This document shows positions 58,398 through 64,000 of a stretch of DNA of 64,000 bases, in pieces. A program made the position numbers and the translations under genes. This DNA comes from Streptomyces griseoflavus (lineage in GTDB: Bacteria > Actinomycetota > Actinomycetes > Streptomycetales > Streptomycetaceae). The notes beneath the pieces are model-generated. The model had not been told where the DNA came from. It saw only the letters and a program-made list of their open reading frames with translations, and searched no databases. Within the stretch, counting starts at the first letter, position 1; each line of letters begins with the position of its first letter. The stretch lies in contig NZ_BMUC01000009.1 of NCBI RefSeq assembly GCF_014649995.1, positions 114,094 through 178,093 of the forward strand, given 5' to 3'.

Positions 58398-60151
58398 TGT
58401 CCACCACGTCGAAGAAGCAGAAGGACCGCACGGCCACGCACCGGCCGGCTGTCCGGCGGCGCCGTTTCCGTCACGACGACCTGGTCGCGGTCGACCTGTT
58501 CTCCGGCTTCGGCGGACTGACCCGCGGGATCGAGATGGCCGGGTTCACGACGATCATGGCGGCGAACCACAACAGCTACAAGGTCGAGGTCCACGAGGCG
58601 AACCACCCGGACGCCGAGCACTGGATCGCCGACCTGGTCGACCCGGAGGCAGCCGACTACCACTCCGCCCGGGACCTGCCCGCGGCCGACCTCCTCGTCG
58701 CGGGCGTGAGCTGCGTGAACCACTCGCTGGCCAACACCATCAAGGCTTACGAGCAGGGCGCGACACTGTTCGAGCTGGAGGACCCCGACTACGAGGCGCG
58801 GGTGACCCGCTCGGAGCGGGACCGGGCGACCGCGAACTGTGTCCTGCAGTACGCCGCCAAGCACCGTCCGCGGCTCATCCTCGTCGAGTGCACCACCCAG
58901 CTCACCTCGTGGGGGGCCGCGCTGCCGGGCCGCTCGAAGGTCGGAGACGGCTCGACCTACCGGTGGTGGCTCAAGCAGTTCGACCTGCTCGGCTACAACC
59001 ACAAGGTGCTGTACCTCAACAGCCAGTTCTTCGGGGTCCCGCAGTCCCGTGACCGCGGCTACTGGGTGTTCGTCGACAAGTCCCTTCCGATGCCCGACCT
59101 GGAGCACCGGCCGGTTTCGCGCTGCCACGGCTGCGACAAGGACGTCGAGGCGGTGTGGACGTGGAAGACCGGAATCCCGCCGACCGGCACGGTGATGTAC
59201 GGCAAGCAGTACGAGTACCGGTGCGCGTCCTGCCGTCGCCCGGTGGTCCCGCCGATGACGCCGTCGCTGGCCGCGCTCGACCTCACCGACCTGGGGACCC
59301 GCCTCGGCGACAAGCCGGTCAAGACGTTCAAGGACGGGTTCGTGGGCCCGCTCGCGCGGTCGACGATGGCCCGCGCCGAGCGCTGCCGTCAGCGGTTCGC
59401 TGACTTCCCGGCGGTCCTCATGCCAGCGAAGGGCGTACACGGGACCGAGAAGCACCCTTGGCAGCCGCTGGCGACGCAGACCAGTCAGCAAGAGACGTCG
59501 ATCCTGTCGACTGGCGCCCTCATGGCGGCTGCGGGGAACACGTTCGAGCGGCCCGGGTCCAACTGCCGTAGCCGCGGGTTCGATCAGCCGCTGTGGGCTC
59601 AGACCGCTACGAACACCACGGGGCTGATCGCTCCGCCGATGGCGCTGGCCGTGGACAACTTCCAGGGCGGCCCGCGCGGCGCCAACGAGCCGCTGCCTAC
59701 TCAGGTCGGGTCAGAGACCCTCGCGATCGTGTCGTCCGGCGTGGTCCCGTACAGGAAGAACACGCTGCCCGCGGTGCACGGCGAGGCGATGCCGACGTTC
59801 ACGTCGGAGCAGATTCCTGGCCTGCTCACGGCGGCCGGCACGATCCGCTCCGCCGACTTTGAGGCCCAGCTCGCAGCGCAGTGGCGGGCCGCCCTCGCTG
59901 AGCTGCCGTTGGAGGACTGCTACTTCCGGATGATGCGGGAGTACGAGATCGGCCGCGGCTGCGGCTTCGACGTCGACTTCGGCCAGCACCGCGGGACTTT
60001 CAAGGTCTGGGGCACCGCGCGCAACCAGGTCGACGGCTTTGGGAACGCCGTCAGCCCGCAGGTCGGTGCGTGGATCGGGGCCCGGCTGCGAGCCGTCATT
60101 CACAGCCCGCAGGACCGCACGCCGACCGCGGGCCTCGAGACGGCCGCGTGA
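58397..60151 (+). CDS. Atypical DNA (cytosine-5) methyltransferase-like protein
   Basis: A 584-residue Dcm-family protein. Motif I DLFSGFGGLTRG (33-44) and motif VIII FGVPQSRDRGYWVF (Gln216, Arg218, Arg220) are normal, as is the late NQVDGFGNAVSPQ (motif X). Motif IV is unusual: instead of PCQ it reads GVSCVNHS with Cys106. Motif VI reads VECTTQ (Glu164) instead of ENV. A four-Cys zinc insert (CHGCDK ... CASCRR) sits near 250-285. It could modify cytosine in phage DNA or have a changed chemistry. ATG 58397. Confidence 0.8.
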   Translation: MSTTSKKQKDRTATHRPAVRRRRFRHDDLVAVDLFSGFGGLTRGIEMAGFTTIMAANHNSYKVEVHEANHPDAEHWIADLVDPEAADYHSARDLPAADLLVAGVSCVNHSLANTIKAYEQGATLFELEDPDYEARVTRSERDRATANCVLQYAAKHRPRLILVECTTQLTSWGAALPGRSKVGDGSTYRWWLKQFDLLGYNHKVLYLNSQFFGVPQSRDRGYWVFVDKSLPMPDLEHRPVSRCHGCDKDVEAVWTWKTGIPPTGTVMYGKQYEYRCASCRRPVVPPMTPSLAALDLTDLGTRLGDKPVKTFKDGFVGPLARSTMARAERCRQRFADFPAVLMPAKGVHGTEKHPWQPLATQTSQQETSILSTGALMAAAGNTFERPGSNCRSRGFDQPLWAQTATNTTGLIAPPMALAVDNFQGGPRGANEPLPTQVGSETLAIVSSGVVPYRKNTLPAVHGEAMPTFTSEQIPGLLTAAGTIRSADFEAQLAAQWRAALAELPLEDCYFRMMREYEIGRGCGFDVDFGQHRGTFKVWGTARNQVDGFGNAVSPQVGAWIGARLRAVIHSPQDRTPTAGLETAA

Positions 60152-60348
60152 TGTCCCGCTGCCAGGCGTGTGGCCGGCTGTTGCGCCGTCCGTCGCCGTC
60201 GGGTTTGGGCCCGGTGTGTGCCCGCCGCTTGTCCGCTCCGCCCCGTCGCCCGCCCGCCGTCCGGGCCGTCGAGGCGGCGGTCGAAATCCACCCCGGGCAG
60301 ACCGCCCTCGAACTCCAGCCCATGCAGCCAAGCCTCTGGTCACTCTGA
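60151..60348 (+). CDS. DUF6011-like zinc-ribbon protein
   Basis: A 65-residue protein whose N-terminal CQACGRLLRRPSPSG and GLGPVCARRL form the C-x2-C...C pattern of the small DUF6011-type phage proteins. Pro/Arg-rich middle, Leu-rich end. Its ATG shares a base with the preceding stop. Function unknown. Confidence 0.6.
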   Translation: MSRCQACGRLLRRPSPSGLGPVCARRLSAPPRRPPAVRAVEAAVEIHPGQTALELQPMQPSLWSL

Positions 60349-60376
60349 CCAGCCCGACCACACCCGAGGAGAACCC

Positions 60377-60757
60377 GTGACCACCACACCCCGCCGTATC
60401 CAGCGCCGCCGCACCAAGGGCTGGCGCAAGCCCGACGGCGCCGTCTACGTCGGCCGGGGCAGCCACTACGGCAACCCGTACCGTCTCGTCCGCCACGACG
60501 GCGGCTGGTCCGTCCGCTTCGGCGACGACGGTGGCGGTGTCGGCACCTTCCCCACCGCGCTCGAAGCGCGCCGCTACGCCGCCGAGGCGTACCGGTGGTG
60601 GATCAACCAGCCCGAGCAGGCGGAGACGCTGCGCGCGTTCCGTGGCCTGCTGTACGGCCGGGACCTCATGTGCTGGTGCCCCATGCCCGGGCCCGGCGAG
60701 CCCGACCACTGCCACGCCGCGGTCCTCCTGGACCTCGTGCGCCGGCCCACCCCGTGA
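60377..60757 (+). CDS. DUF4326-like phage protein
   Basis: A 126-residue protein. VYVGRGSHYGNPYRL, then ARRYAAEAYRWWINQ and the end DLMCWCPMPGPGEPDHCHAAVLL (short form LMCWCPMP ... CHAAVLL) match the DUF4326 family frequent in phages; the Cys-x-Cys...C-x-H cluster may bind metal. GTG start with GAGGAG upstream. A structured intergenic element follows. Confidence 0.75.
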   Translation: MTTTPRRIQRRRTKGWRKPDGAVYVGRGSHYGNPYRLVRHDGGWSVRFGDDGGGVGTFPTALEARRYAAEAYRWWINQPEQAETLRAFRGLLYGRDLMCWCPMPGPGEPDHCHAAVLLDLVRRPTP

Positions 60758-60765
60758 ACGCGGCG

Positions 60766-60811
60766 ACCCGGGGCGGCGGCTATCCGTCCCGGGTCTGCCC
60801 CGGACCCTACC
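60766..60811. repeat. Structured direct repeat, copy 1
   Basis: CCCGGGGCGG (60767-60776) pairs with CCGTCCCGGG (60784-60793), one G-U pair, loop CGGCTAT. It continues into a 24-base block (60788-60811) that is identical to 61905-61928. Inside that block GGGTC and GACCC can form a second, mutually exclusive hairpin. Copy 2 lies just after the PP-loop ATPase gene. Confidence 0.8.
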
Positions 60812-60909
60812 CGCACCGCCCGGACACCCCGGCTGGTGGGGGGCCCGGTTCGGTGGGCGACCGCACACCTGACCCGCGAGTAAGAACCCACAACCCCGAG
60901 GAGAACCCC

Positions 60910-61863
60910 ATGACCACCCAGCCCGGCCAGCCCGCCCTACGGCTCCTCAGCCTCGGCGCCGGCGTCCAGTCCACCACCCTGCTGCTCCTCGCCGCCGAGG
61001 GCCGCCTGCCCGGCCTCGACGGGGCGATCTTCGCCGACACCGGCTGGGAGCCCGCCGCGGTCTACGAGCACCTCGACCGAATCGACCGGGAGATCGCCCA
61101 GCCCGCCGGGATCCCGATCTACCGCGTGTCCGCCGGGAACATCCGCCGCGACGCTCTCGACCCGGCTCACCGGTTCGCGTCGATGCCGCTGTTCATCAAG
61201 AACCCCGACGGCGGCGACGGCATGACCCGGCGCCAGTGCACCGCGGAGTACAAGCTGAAGCCGATCAAGGCGCAGGTGCGGCAGCTGCTCGGCTGCCCGC
61301 ACCCGAAGCCGATACCGCGCGGCACGTTCGCCGAACAGTGGATCGGGATCTCCCGCGACGAGTTCGGCCGTGCGAAGGACTCCGGCATCGGCTACCTCAA
61401 GTCCTGGCATCCGCTGCTGTACCTGGAGGGTGCCGCCGACGGCCGCGAAGGGTGGACCCGCGAGGACTGCCTGCGCTACTTGCGGTCCCGCGGCTGGGCG
61501 TCCACGCCGAAGAGCGCGTGCATCGGCTGCCCGTTCCACGGCAACCGGCAGTGGCGCGAGCTGCGCGACAACCACCCCGACGAGTGGGCGGACGCTGTCG
61601 ACTTCGACCATTCCATCCGCTCCGGGAACGCTCGCGGGAATGCCAACGGGAAGCCGCTGCTGGGTGAGGCGTACCTGCACCGCTCCCGTCTCCCGCTCGA
61701 TCAGGCCCCGATCGACCGGGTCACGGCGCACGAGTGGGCGAGTAAGCAGACCGACGTGTTCGGCCAGATCGCTGATGTGGAGTTGGAGCAGGGCGACCCT
61801 GACGGTTGTTCCCCCTGGGCGTGCCGGTCCGGTCAGCCCGTCGACAACGACCAGGCGGCGTGA
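60910..61863 (+). CDS. PAPS-reductase-family PP-loop ATPase
   Basis: A 317-residue protein of the phosphoadenosine-phosphosulfate reductase/ATP-pyrophosphatase fold. The PP-loop is LGAGVQSTTLLLL (residues 15-27), GAIFADTGWEP is the second strand motif, RRQCTAEYKLKPI carries Cys110, and SACIGCPFHGN gives Cys204/Cys207, a C-x2-C of the kind that can hold an iron-sulfur cluster in DndC-like relatives. Family members activate substrates with ATP for reduction or thiolation. Phage copies are common but undefined; a DNA or nucleotide modification role is inferred from the methyltransferases nearby. Flanked on both sides by a repeated element. Confidence 0.8.
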   Translation: MTTQPGQPALRLLSLGAGVQSTTLLLLAAEGRLPGLDGAIFADTGWEPAAVYEHLDRIDREIAQPAGIPIYRVSAGNIRRDALDPAHRFASMPLFIKNPDGGDGMTRRQCTAEYKLKPIKAQVRQLLGCPHPKPIPRGTFAEQWIGISRDEFGRAKDSGIGYLKSWHPLLYLEGAADGREGWTREDCLRYLRSRGWASTPKSACIGCPFHGNRQWRELRDNHPDEWADAVDFDHSIRSGNARGNANGKPLLGEAYLHRSRLPLDQAPIDRVTAHEWASKQTDVFGQIADVELEQGDPDGCSPWACRSGQPVDNDQAA

Positions 61864-61885
61864 CCCGCCCCGTGACTGCCGACGG

Positions 61886-61928
61886 CCCGGGGCGGACCTA
61901 TCGCCCCGGGTCTGCCCCGGACCCTACC
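61886..61928. repeat. Structured direct repeat, copy 2
   Basis: CCCGGGGCG (61886-61894) pairs perfectly with CGCCCCGGG (61902-61910), loop GACCTAT, followed by the same 24-base block (61905-61928) as copy 1. Relative to copy 1 the stem bases differ but pairing is kept. Confidence 0.8.
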
Positions 61929-61951
61929 TGCCCGTCCCTGACCGACCCGCC

Positions 61952-61974
61952 GGCCGCCCCACACCGGGGCGGCC
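61952..61974 (+). terminator. Terminator-like hairpin
   Basis: GGCCGCCCC (61952-61960) pairs perfectly with GGGGCGGCC (61966-61974), loop ACACC, 21 bases before the next start codon. Loop and stem resemble the hairpin after the whiB-like gene. It could be a terminator for the PP-loop gene or an attenuator. Confidence 0.55.
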
Positions 61975-61994
61975 CCCACCACCGGAGACACCCG

Positions 61995-63158
61995 ATGACC
62001 GACACCAGCCCCACCGAGCCGCGCGAGCCGGACAACCCTGCGGCGTGGGCGCTCGCCCAGCACATCGCCGATCACCCGGTGAGCACGATCCAGGCCGCGT
62101 TCCGGTACCTCAACGCGCCGCTGGCGATCGAACTGCACGAGGTGCCTGCTGCCGTGGAGCCGCCCGCCGACCAGACCACACCATCCCGCCGAGCCGGACT
62201 CCGCGACCGCCTCGCCGCCGCTATCCGTGACGCCGCCTGCAAGGGTGACTGCGGCAAGTCCGAGGAGGAGTGCGCCAAGGAGCGCATCCAGCCGTTCGTC
62301 TGGCACCACGGCCGCCTCGCCGTGGTGGAGGGCACGCCGGAGCAGTTCGCCGACGCGGTGCTGCCGGTGCTGTACCGGGAGTGGCCGTGGCTGCGCGCTG
62401 AAGTCGAGGACGCTGAGCCCGCCGACGACATCCGTGACCAGCTGCTCCACGCGATCGACCACGCGTACACCAGGGGCGTCCTCGGCTACGGCACGCCGGA
62501 GGAGCTGCTGGCCGCCTACGACACCAGCCGGTCGACGCCCGCCGACCGGGCCGCGCTCCGCAACCGCATCACCACGGCAGTCGAGCAGCTGTACCAGACC
62601 GGCGCCGTGTACGCCCTAGGCGCGGGGGAAGCCGGGCGGATCGCTGATGCGGTGCTGGCGGTGCTGCCCGAGCCCACCGACCGAGCCGCCGTCCTCCGCT
62701 GGGCCGCCGACGCCATCGACGCGACGTTCACCGGTCCCGGCCTCGACCGATACACCCGCTACGGCGCGGACCTGCTGCGCCGCATGGCCGACGAGACGGC
62801 AACCACCGAAACGCCGTGCACCTGCTTCGTGATCAACGAAGGCGGCGTACATGCGGGCAGCTGCGCCAAGCGAGCTGGCGAGACCCCCGCCGCCAGTTCC
62901 GTCCAGCACGCGCCTGGTAAGGCCATCCGGTGCCCCGCCTGCCGCGCCAAGGGCTACACGGTCTGCCTCGACGAGCCCGCCGCCGGGGCGCGGCAGGACG
63001 AGGCGCAGCCGGACTTCACCAGTCCCATCGCCGGACGCATCGAGGTCCGCGACCCCTGCCCCTACTGCGGCGACCGGCAGATGATCCCGCGCCACCAGTT
63101 CGCCGAGCACGTGGCCCGACTGCACCCGGACGCGCGGCAGGACGGGGTGCAGCCGTGA
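61995..63158 (+). CDS. Hypothetical phage protein with C-terminal zinc fingers
   Basis: A 387-residue protein. The N-terminal 300 residues are helical with two similar segments, DQLLHAIDHAYTRGVLGYG and ITTAVEQLYQTGAVYALG, that may be a repeat. The C-terminus has several cysteine clusters: CTCFV with GSCAKRA, CPACRAKGYTVC, and CPYCGDRQMIPRHQFAEHV, the last with the form of a C2H2 finger ending VARLH. Function unknown; nucleic-acid binding is plausible. GGAGACACCCG precedes ATG 61995. Confidence 0.55.
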   Translation: MTDTSPTEPREPDNPAAWALAQHIADHPVSTIQAAFRYLNAPLAIELHEVPAAVEPPADQTTPSRRAGLRDRLAAAIRDAACKGDCGKSEEECAKERIQPFVWHHGRLAVVEGTPEQFADAVLPVLYREWPWLRAEVEDAEPADDIRDQLLHAIDHAYTRGVLGYGTPEELLAAYDTSRSTPADRAALRNRITTAVEQLYQTGAVYALGAGEAGRIADAVLAVLPEPTDRAAVLRWAADAIDATFTGPGLDRYTRYGADLLRRMADETATTETPCTCFVINEGGVHAGSCAKRAGETPAASSVQHAPGKAIRCPACRAKGYTVCLDEPAAGARQDEAQPDFTSPIAGRIEVRDPCPYCGDRQMIPRHQFAEHVARLHPDARQDGVQP

Positions 63159-63373
63159 GCGGACACGACTTCACGCCTGGGGCCCGGTCCCGGAAGGGTC
63201 GCCCGCAGTTGTCTCCAGAGGCTCAGGCGCTGGCGGATGAGCTGTCCCGGCGGGCGGCGCAGATGTGGGCGGACAGCGAGGGCGGGCTGTCGATTCGGGA
63301 GGCGGTGGAGTTGGCCGCGTTCCGTATGGGGGTCGAGATCCAGCAAACCGTGACAGAACCGGCGGTCGAGTGA
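63155..63373 (+). CDS. Small phage protein, ribbon-helix-helix-like length
   Basis: A 72-residue protein, PEAQALADELSRRAAQMW and SIREAVELAAFRMGVEIQ: two helices with a basic start (ARSRKGRPQLS). It may be DNA-binding, but no clear motif is seen. GTG 63155 overlaps the upstream stop. Confidence 0.5.
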   Translation: MSGHDFTPGARSRKGRPQLSPEAQALADELSRRAAQMWADSEGGLSIREAVELAAFRMGVEIQQTVTEPAVE

Positions 63374-63537
63374 TGGCGGCAGATCCCCATGCCGTCAACT
63401 CGGCCCCGAGGAGGCCCGTAACGGCCCCTCTCGCGGCCTCAACCCCACGAGCCGGTGCATCGCGACGTCCGGAGGGGCTGAACGGGCCGCAGAGAGGCGT
63501 ACAGAGCCTCGACCCTGCCCCACCCTCGACTGCCTAG
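63373..63537 (+). CDS. Doubtful small frame (54 aa)
   Basis: A 54-residue Pro/Ala/Arg-rich frame whose ATG shares one base with the preceding stop, as many genes here do. Composition is low complexity and no domain is visible. It may simply be non-coding DNA before the hairpin at 63557. Confidence 0.3.
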   Translation: MAADPHAVNSAPRRPVTAPLAASTPRAGASRRPEGLNGPQRGVQSLDPAPPSTA

Positions 63538-63556
63538 CCCGAACCACCCGCCGGGT

Positions 63557-63584
63557 GCCGCTCCCGCTCAACCTCGGGAGCGGC
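63557..63584 (+). terminator. Intergenic hairpin
   Basis: GCCGCTCCCG (63557-63566) pairs perfectly with CGGGAGCGGC (63575-63584), 8-base loop, upstream of the gene at 63618. Terminator or attenuator. Confidence 0.55.
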
Positions 63585-63617
63585 CCCGCAACCCAGCAAC
63601 TACCCACCGGAGGAACC

Positions 63618-63827
63618 ATGAGCACCACTCCGACCAACGTCGCCCTGGACCTGCACGGCGAACCGATCGACATCGGCTGGATCGGCGGCAGCCTCGACGC
63701 CCGCCTCCACCTGTACGTCCGCCCCGGCATGGACCCGCTCGAGCGCGACCAGCTCCTCGCCGACCTGCGGGAGGCCATCGGCATCGTCGTCCCCGTCCGC
63801 CCCGCCAACGGAAAGAGCCAGTCGTGA
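63618..63827 (+). CDS. Small hypothetical phage protein (69 aa)
   Basis: A 69-residue protein: VALDLHGEPIDIGWIGGSLD, then RLHLYVRPGMDPLERDQLLA, a compact alpha/beta protein. CGGAGGAACC gives ATG 63618 an excellent ribosome site. The opening is reminiscent of the small beta-proteins at 45005 and 45426. Unknown function. Confidence 0.55.
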   Translation: MSTTPTNVALDLHGEPIDIGWIGGSLDARLHLYVRPGMDPLERDQLLADLREAIGIVVPVRPANGKSQS

Positions 63828-64000
63828 CCCCTGATCAGGAACTCCGCGCAGCCGCCCGCCGCCTGGAAGCCATGGATGACGCGAACTGGCGCGGCACCCC
63901 GTTGCACGTCCTCTTCCCCGGCATCATCCGGCTTCTCACCGAGTACGGCGACGACTGGGACCAGTGCCCCGAAGACCACCCCGGGCACAGCCTCGACGAG
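63824..64000 (+). CDS. Hypothetical phage protein, 3' end outside window
   Basis: GTG 63824 overlaps the previous stop by 4 bp. The 59 visible codons encode PDQELRAAARRLEAMDDANW, then PLHVLFPGIIRLLTEYGDDW and CPEDHPGH; the frame is open at the right edge. No family named. Confidence 0.5.
   Translation, partial: MTPDQELRAAARRLEAMDDANWRGTPLHVLFPGIIRLLTEYGDDWDQCPEDHPGHSLDE

Noticed and set aside
41325-64000. An integrative conjugative element instead of a phage
   Set aside because: No FtsK/TraB-type translocase, relaxase or Rep/Spd proteins are seen; endonuclease VII, WhiB-like, DnaB/DnaC and gp3-like genes fit a temperate phage. The right half is outside the window, so this is not fully excluded.

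Overview
The window is high-GC DNA with Streptomyces character: a complete ten-gene gas vesicle cluster in the order I remember for the Streptomyces coelicolor gvp1 locus, a SigB/F/G-type sigma factor, F420-dependent oxidoreductase, DUF5753 regulator and many GTG starts with 4-bp stop/start overlaps. It falls into two parts that join at about 39.29 kb.

Part 1 (1-39,273) is ordinary host chromosome rich in stress and accessory functions. It holds: a 5'-truncated DUF5107 protein; a VOC protein and a holin-X-like membrane protein; an F420 oxidoreductase; a tightly overlapping operon of type II NADH dehydrogenase, transketolase and a stand-alone LigD-type polymerase; gvpO-A-F-G-Y-Z-J-L-S-K (7.7-13.1 kb); a methyltransferase, an ABC-F ATPase and an Rv2629/Balon-like ribosome factor; a PfpI protease, DUF2795 protein and general-stress sigma factor; a lysine-free aminotransferase-fold protein with two metallo-beta-lactamase-fold hydrolases and a DedA protein; a membrane-anchored phosphodiesterase-like protein; a MoxR ATPase plus metalloprotease/VWA pair; OsmC, GDPD and a second-type DnaK behind a HAIR-like (HspR) site; two XRE regulators; PhhB; a second methyltransferase; and a secreted PL11 rhamnogalacturonan lyase.

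Part 2 (39,298-64,000, continuing past the right edge) is the left, early half of an integrated temperate actinophage. A tyrosine integrase on the minus strand abuts the 3' end of the lyase gene, so attL is probably there. Next come a small protein with an internal duplication and a divergent repressor/HTH switch, then about 22 kb of almost unbroken plus-strand genes joined by 4-bp overlaps. Recognisable modules are recombination (PD-(D/E)XK nuclease, gp3-like recombination directionality factor, endonuclease VII), replication (initiator, DnaC-like loader, DnaB helicase), DNA modification (N6-adenine methyltransferase, atypical C5-cytosine methyltransferase, PAPS-reductase-like PP-loop ATPase), regulation (WhiB-like, several HTH proteins) and homing-type HNH nucleases. 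No capsid, tail, terminase or lysis gene is visible, so these should lie to the right.

The strongest non-gene signals are: a run of five 11-bp iterons inside the replication initiator gene, next to an 18-bp palindrome (a candidate phage origin); a duplicated 40-odd-bp structured element bracketing the PP-loop ATPase gene, with base changes that preserve its hairpin; and repeated GTCTACA sites around the integrase/repressor region. No tRNA, rRNA, CRISPR array or insertion sequence was seen.
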